NCBI GenBank assembly: GCA_002425405.1
Contig: DIME01000068.1
Location: 1-27,849 of the forward strand
DNA length: 27,849 bases
Reading direction: 5' to 3'
DNA from: Candidatus Accumulibacter vicinus
GTDB taxonomy: Bacteria; Pseudomonadota; Gammaproteobacteria; Burkholderiales; Rhodocyclaceae
A model generated the notes under the pieces. It did no database searches. It worked only from the letters and a program-made list of their open reading frames with translations, and was not told where the DNA came from. Each line of letters begins with the position of its first letter. The stretch's first letter is position 1. The position numbers were made by a program, and so were the translations under genes. Below are positions 24,177 through 27,849 of this stretch, piece by piece.

Positions 24177-24713
24177 ATGCGTTCGCCTGCAGGTTTCTTG
24201 CTGGTCATTCTGCTGAGTGGCTGTGGAAACGTGGATTGGTACTTGCGACCACGTCCGGACAGCAGCCATGTTTCTGACTATTCCTTCAAGGAGTCGCAGA
24301 ATCCGATGCCGAGCGTGGCGCCACTCCGAGCCGCCGTAATTGCCGGAGCGGTGGGTTATTCGGTCAAGGAATATGCGGGCCATGCTGCTTATCTGGGACT
24401 GGCCGTTGCCGCTGCGGTTGCGGCCTATGCCATCTACGATCCTCTCGCGCCCAACTGGACGATTGAGGAAAGGATTCTTGACGCAGATACCTACCGCCTT
24501 TCGATGCGCGCCAAGAGCTTTCGCACCGGTGGCGATGGGGAATCCGGATTGATTTTCAAGCGGCGGGCACTGCAGCTACAGCTTGAACGAGGCGTTCCCG
24601 CATACCGTATCCTCGACTACTCGGAAGGGATCGATTCGAGTACGCCTTTCACGCACCGTTACGCGGAAGGCGTGATTCAGCTGGTTCGTGCCGATCCGCC
24701 TAAGAGGCCTTAA
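24177..24713 (+). CDS. Small predicted lipoprotein of unknown function
   Basis: A 178-residue protein. The signal peptide MRSPAGFLLVILLSGC ends in a lipobox (LLSGC), so the mature protein should be lipidated at Cys16. A hydrophobic stretch YLGLAVAAAVAAYAIYD near residue 75 could be a membrane segment. The rest is soluble with a beta-rich tail ending in YAEGVIQLVRADPPKRP. It follows flgL by 26 bases with a recognisable ribosome binding site and may be co-transcribed with the flagellar genes. I do not recognise the family. Confidence 0.8.
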   Translation: MRSPAGFLLVILLSGCGNVDWYLRPRPDSSHVSDYSFKESQNPMPSVAPLRAAVIAGAVGYSVKEYAGHAAYLGLAVAAAVAAYAIYDPLAPNWTIEERILDADTYRLSMRAKSFRTGGDGESGLIFKRRALQLQLERGVPAYRILDYSEGIDSSTPFTHRYAEGVIQLVRADPPKRP

Positions 24714-24740
24714 AAGTAGCGAGTCCGCGCACGACTCGCT
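24711..24740 (-). terminator. Terminator between the convergent lipoprotein and YcbK-like genes
   Basis: A perfect 8-bp stem (AGCGAGTC/GACTCGCT, 24718-24725 with 24733-24740) has a 7-nt loop. On the minus strand it is followed by ACTTTT, so it best serves the YcbK-like gene. It may also slow transcription from the plus side. Confidence 0.7.
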
Positions 24741-24746
24741 GCCCGA

Positions 24747-25298
24747 CTACCAGGAACGTACCCTGCCGGTGTCGAGGTGAACAAACTCGTCATACGGATA
24801 GAAGCCGACTCCGCCGGCACCCTGGGATATTGCGGCGTCGCGCAGATCGACCAGGGGTACGCCGGCGATGCGCAGATCGATGGCCTTGCCCTGCATGTGC
24901 AGGCTCTGCTTTGCCACTCCCCCGTTACCGGTGCTGCGCAACCTGGCGTTGGTCTGGGCGCAACGGTAGCCGGAAATGATCTGGAAAGGCTGCTCGCAGC
25001 CCAGTTCCTGTCGAAGCTGGAAAAGCAGGTCAAACAATAGCGGGTCGATACTGCCGACTTCACCCGAGTAATGGTCCCGCAGAAACAGGTTGAGACGCTG
25101 CAGTCCTTCGGGGAGATAGCGGTCGCCGAGGGCAAATACGACCGAGAGACGCTCGCCGGTATGGGTGTGATCGAGTTTGAGGCTGCGCGCATTCGGCAGG
25201 GCCGCCAGTGCAGGCTTTGCCAGTGGCAGGGCGGCGCCAGCGACGACCAGTCGGGCGGCGTGAGCGAGAAACAGGCGACGTGAGTGTGGCTTCGGCAT
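24747..25298 (-). CDS. ycbK: Exported DUF882/YcbK-type metallopeptidase-like protein
   Basis: A 183-residue protein. The N-terminus PHSRRLFLAHAARLVVAG, then an Ala-rich core ending in KPALAALP, looks like a twin-arginine signal. The rest matches YcbK/peptidase M15-like proteins: SGYRCAQTNARLR, SLHMQGKAIDLRI (His and Asp zinc ligands), GFYPYDEFVHLDTGRVRSW. It probably acts on peptidoglycan in the periplasm. It lies 18 bases after the L,D-transpeptidase gene, the same pairing as ycbB-ycbK in Escherichia coli. Confidence 0.9.
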   Translation of the reverse strand: MPKPHSRRLFLAHAARLVVAGAALPLAKPALAALPNARSLKLDHTHTGERLSVVFALGDRYLPEGLQRLNLFLRDHYSGEVGSIDPLLFDLLFQLRQELGCEQPFQIISGYRCAQTNARLRSTGNGGVAKQSLHMQGKAIDLRIAGVPLVDLRDAAISQGAGGVGFYPYDEFVHLDTGRVRSW

Positions 25299-25316
25299 GA
25301 CTGCTCCATGGCAAGG

Positions 25317-26954
25317 CTAATGGGTGGATTCTGCTGGAATGTTGGCGGGGTGGGAAGCCTGCACGGCGAGTGAGTGCTGACGCAGGGCAGCGTCGAGAAG
25401 CGGGTCCTGCCGGTAAATGTCGGGAAAAAAATACACTCGCCCGTCCCGGACGGCTGCCGTTTGGTAAGCGATGACCACCGGCAGGGACTCCGGCAAGCGG
25501 ATGGTCATGGATTTGCCTTTGCGCATCGCTTGCACGATGCGCGCTTCACTCCATTCCGGCGCATCTGCAAGAACGAATTTCGCCAGTTCCACCGGTGCCT
25601 CGATGCGAATGCAGCCGTGACTGAAATCGCGTCGGTCGCGTTTGAAAAGTTGTGGTGTCGGGGTGTGATGGAGATAAATGTTGTCCTTGTTGGGAAATAC
25701 GAACTTGATGTCGCCAAGAGCATTACCTGCCCCAGGCTTCTGGCGGATGCGCATCTGGCCACGCTGCACGGCATCAAGACTGGTGCTGTCCAGGCCGACG
25801 ATGACGCGACCGTCGCTCCCGACGAATTCGAAGCCCTGTCGATCGAAATAGCCGGGGTCGCGGCGCAGCCTGGGCAAGGTTTCGCTCCTGGCGATCGATG
25901 GCGGAACATTCCAGTAGGGGCTGAACTCGACAAAGCGCATTTCGGCATCAAAAAGTGGTGTCGGGGTTTTGCGCGCCGTGCCTACAATGACTTTCATCGC
26001 GGTCTTCATTTCGATTCTGCCGTCTCTGACCTGGTAGGCACGCAGCATGAATTCCGGAACGTTGACCACGACCACGCGTGGTGCTGGCAGCAGCGGTGTC
26101 CAGCGCAGCCGTTCAAGCGCCAGTTCGAGTTGCCGTGCGCGGCTTGCGGGGGGCACATTGAGTAATGCGAAGGCATCTTTTCCGAGCACACCGCTGGGCA
26201 CCATGCCATGCCGCTCCTGAAATATCCGGACACCTTCGACGATGGCGCCCTCGTAGCGTCCTGGCGGTGCAATACCGGCGCGCAGGTCGCCGAGTAATTC
26301 GAGTCGCTGCAACAGCGCCGGAATGCCTGCATATTTTTCACCTGGTTTCAGTTGGCCGTTGGGTAGCGGTGGCAGGTCCTGTTGCCAGGCGGGGTGGCCG
26401 GTCAGTTCGCGGTAGTGGGCAAGCGCTGCCTGCAAACTGCCGTACTGTGGCAGTGCGGGGGCCATGCTGCGGACGGCTTCGGCAAGACGGTCATCGGTGA
26501 TCGCCGAGGACAGGAACAAATCGGCGTCGAATGCACGGACTGCCTGACGATAGTTTGCACCCAACTGATGTGGATCGATGCGCCCGAAGTGCAGGTCGGT
26601 GAGATAGCGCCGCATCGCCGAAGTCAAGGCAAGATCGATCCTGGTGACCTGGTCTTCCGCCATCGCCATTCCGCTGATGGCATTTTCAATGGCCTTCTGC
26701 AACCCCTCGGCGTTGTAGTCCTGCGCATCCAGTCCGTCCACTGCGGCTTTGTCAAGAAGGTCGACGGCCTGCTGTGCGGCAAGCCTTGGGCGTTCTGTAG
26801 CGAACCATGACAGCGCTTCAGTCGCGGAAGGGCAGTGGCTGGCGATCGTCAGACCGATGGCCAGACAGATGGTTGGAAAATACCGGCCTCGGCAGCGGCA
26901 GGCAGGTGTTGCGGGGAGCAGCAGCGAGCAGGAAGACATGAGCAGGCAGAGCAT
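25317..26954 (-). CDS. ldtD: L,D-transpeptidase of the YcbB/LdtD family
   Basis: Up to 545 residues; the start is uncertain, with another ATG at 26936. A hydrophobic stretch (YFPTICLAIGLTIASH) near the N-terminus is the likely signal. Residues 100-200 form the YcbB scaffold domain (LTDLHFGRIDPHQLG). GAIVEGVRIFQERHGMVPSG is a peptidoglycan-binding repeat. The YkuD catalytic domain carries IYLHHTPTPQLFKRDRRDF and SHGCIRIE with Cys448 and its His pair. It makes 3-3 cross-links in peptidoglycan. Confidence 0.92.
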   Translation of the reverse strand: MLCLLMSSCSLLLPATPACRCRGRYFPTICLAIGLTIASHCPSATEALSWFATERPRLAAQQAVDLLDKAAVDGLDAQDYNAEGLQKAIENAISGMAMAEDQVTRIDLALTSAMRRYLTDLHFGRIDPHQLGANYRQAVRAFDADLFLSSAITDDRLAEAVRSMAPALPQYGSLQAALAHYRELTGHPAWQQDLPPLPNGQLKPGEKYAGIPALLQRLELLGDLRAGIAPPGRYEGAIVEGVRIFQERHGMVPSGVLGKDAFALLNVPPASRARQLELALERLRWTPLLPAPRVVVVNVPEFMLRAYQVRDGRIEMKTAMKVIVGTARKTPTPLFDAEMRFVEFSPYWNVPPSIARSETLPRLRRDPGYFDRQGFEFVGSDGRVIVGLDSTSLDAVQRGQMRIRQKPGAGNALGDIKFVFPNKDNIYLHHTPTPQLFKRDRRDFSHGCIRIEAPVELAKFVLADAPEWSEARIVQAMRKGKSMTIRLPESLPVVIAYQTAAVRDGRVYFFPDIYRQDPLLDAALRQHSLAVQASHPANIPAESTH

Positions 26955-27095
26955 GTGGCGGACTGCGCATTATCCACCATCAACAAAACATTCAGGGGAT
27001 CGCACGCATGTCCAGAGTCAATCTGGCAGCTCTCTGGCGGCTGCACTCCCTGGCTGAGCACCCGCAATTTCGCTCGGGCCGTCATTGGTGAGGCG

Positions 27096-27107
27096 TATAA
27101 TCAGAAC
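27096..27107 (+). promoter_or_regulatory. -10 element of the rnpB promoter
   Basis: A perfect TATAAT (27096-27101) lies 6 bases before the predicted first base of RNase P RNA. The -35 region is weak; no good TTGACA is seen at 16-18 bases upstream. Confidence 0.65.
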
Positions 27108-27472
27108 GGGAAGCTGGTCAGGCAGCCGCTGGGCAAGAGGTGCAAACCTGGAGCCGAGAGGAAAGTCCGGGCTCCGTAGAGCAGGATGCCGGCTAACGAC
27201 CGGGCACCGTGAGGTGACGGAAAGTGCCACAGAAATCAAACCGCCGATGTTCCCGAGGATGGGAAACAGGCAAGGGTGAAACGGCGAGGTAAGAGCTCAC
27301 CGCGGCCGTGGTAACACGGACGGCACGGCAAACCCCATCCGGAGCAAGGCCAAATAGGGAAGCATGGGCGTGGCTCGCGCTGCTTCCGGGTAGGCTGCTT
27401 GAGCGTGCTGGTAACAGTACGCCTAGAGGAATGGCTGCCCACGACAGAACCCGGCTTATCGACTGGCTTCCC
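27108..27472 (+). ncRNA. rnpB: RNase P RNA, bacterial class A
   Basis: The ribozyme RNA that trims tRNA 5' ends. Conserved blocks are GAGGAAAGTCCGGGCTCC (about 27158), ACAGAAATCAAACCGCCGAT, GGTAAGAGCTCACCGCG, GGAGCAAGGCCAAATAGGGA and ACGACAGAACCCGGCTTATC near the 3' end. The ends are set by the P1 helix: GGGAAGCTGGTC (27108-27119) pairs over all 12 positions, allowing GU, with GACTGGCTTCCC (27461-27472). The 365-nt length is normal for class A. Confidence 0.97.
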
Positions 27473-27803
27473 ACCCCCTTCATCCTTCATTCCTGCATGG
27501 CGGACAGCGATGGCTGCACGTGATGACACATCGCTGCCGGATGTTCGCATTCAACTCGCCATTTATGCGAATACTTAGGGCGCAATCTTAATAATTTACT
27601 TTAAGTGTGATGATTGCCCCCTTGTTTTATCGCGAGTAATCTCCTTTCTAACTACCTCAAAAGTCGCTCATAAGTCATTGTAGCCATTGAGAAAAGTAAA
27701 GCAGTACCTCTTGCTTTAGGCGAGTCCTTAACTTAAAGTGGGAGTAAGTGGCGAAAAGTGGGAAAATGTTGGTTTTAACGGGCGGACAGCAAAGGCTGGT
27801 TGG
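27473..27803. other. AT-rich intergenic region between rnpB and mraZ
   Basis: No gene is seen. Two inverted repeats follow rnpB: CAGCGATG...CATCGCTG (about 27505-27536) and TTCGCAT...ATGCGAA (about 27544-27571). Neither has a T-run, so they are weak terminator candidates. Further right the DNA is AT-rich and contains a possible sigma-70 promoter, TTGCTT (27711-27716), 17 bases, TAAAGT (27734-27739), which overlaps the first MraZ box. Confidence 0.5.
27738..27763 (+). promoter_or_regulatory. Three MraZ binding boxes
   Basis: GTGGGA (27738), GTGGCG (27748) and GTGGGA (27758) are spaced exactly 10 bases apart. MraZ represses its own operon by binding such TGGG-type direct repeats one helical turn apart. 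The boxes lie 41 bases ahead of the mraZ start. Confidence 0.8.
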
Positions 27804-27849
27804 ATGTTCCAGGGTGCGGCAGCGTTGAGTCTTGATGCCAAGGGCAGGC
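27804..27849 (+). CDS. mraZ: mraZ, first 15 codons (3' end outside window)
   Basis: The ATG at 27804 opens MFQGAAALSLDAKGR, the conserved N-terminus of MraZ. This DNA-binding regulator is encoded by the first gene of the division and cell-wall (dcw) cluster. The MraZ boxes upstream agree. The gene runs off the window end. Confidence 0.9.
   Translation, partial: MFQGAAALSLDAKGR

Noticed and set aside
27473..27580. Intrinsic terminator after rnpB
   Set aside because: Two inverted repeats are present, but neither is followed by a run of T on the plus strand, so they are described only as inverted repeats.

Overview
The window is chromosomal DNA of a GC-rich, motile, Gram-negative bacterium, most likely a betaproteobacterium (Rhodocyclales/Accumulibacter-like is a guess). 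The basis is the gene content and order: flgK-flgL, a YcbK/LdtD-type cell-wall pair, a class A RNase P RNA placed just before mraZ, and three MraZ boxes ahead of mraZ, the start of the division/cell-wall cluster.

Left part (1-16274): a large type III CRISPR-Cas locus with an unusual accessory set. On the minus strand, cas6, cmr1-like, cmr6-like, cas10, cmr4-like, cmr5-like and a Cmr3-like RAMP gene are tightly packed, often with 4-base ATGA overlaps. The run continues on the same strand through a dual-OB protein, two DUF488 proteins, a DUF3800-like protein and a TPR protein. Facing it on the plus strand is a second coupled operon: the tail of an unidentified gene, a 405-residue protein of unknown function, and a CHAT-type cysteine protease with a helical-repeat tail. 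Cas10 keeps an HD motif but has no GGDD cyclase motif, and I see no CARF protein. This resembles subtype III-C (Csx11-like) and argues against cyclic-oligoadenylate signalling. My central hypothesis is that the CHAT protein and its neighbours form a protease arm that responds to the RNA-guided complex by another route. It is conceptually like the III-E Csx29/Csx30 system but built on a multi-subunit Cmr-like complex. A stop-truncated fragment of ssb is embedded between the cas and accessory genes.

Middle (16330-17833): a CRISPR array of 19 well-conserved 36-nt repeats with 18 spacers, plus two decayed repeats at the cas6 end. Repeat decay, the hairpin position and a terminator all indicate transcription on the minus strand, with the leader at the high-coordinate end.

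Right flank of the locus (17834-20620): a scarred zone. It holds a 369-bp duplication of the cas1 tail plus leader-like DNA, each copy with one repeat-like element of a different CRISPR repeat family. It also holds a vapBC toxin-antitoxin pair, a frameshifted DNA-methyltransferase relic, a cas1 lacking its N-terminal domain but keeping its catalytic residues, and a 30-nt inverted repeat enclosing about 2.3 kb. No cas2 is visible, so spacer acquisition by this locus itself is probably lost.

Right part (20733-27849): ordinary chromosomal genes. flgK-flgL sit behind a good sigma-28-type promoter and are followed by a small lipoprotein gene. Convergent to these is a ycbK/ldtD-like pair, then rnpB and the first codons of mraZ.
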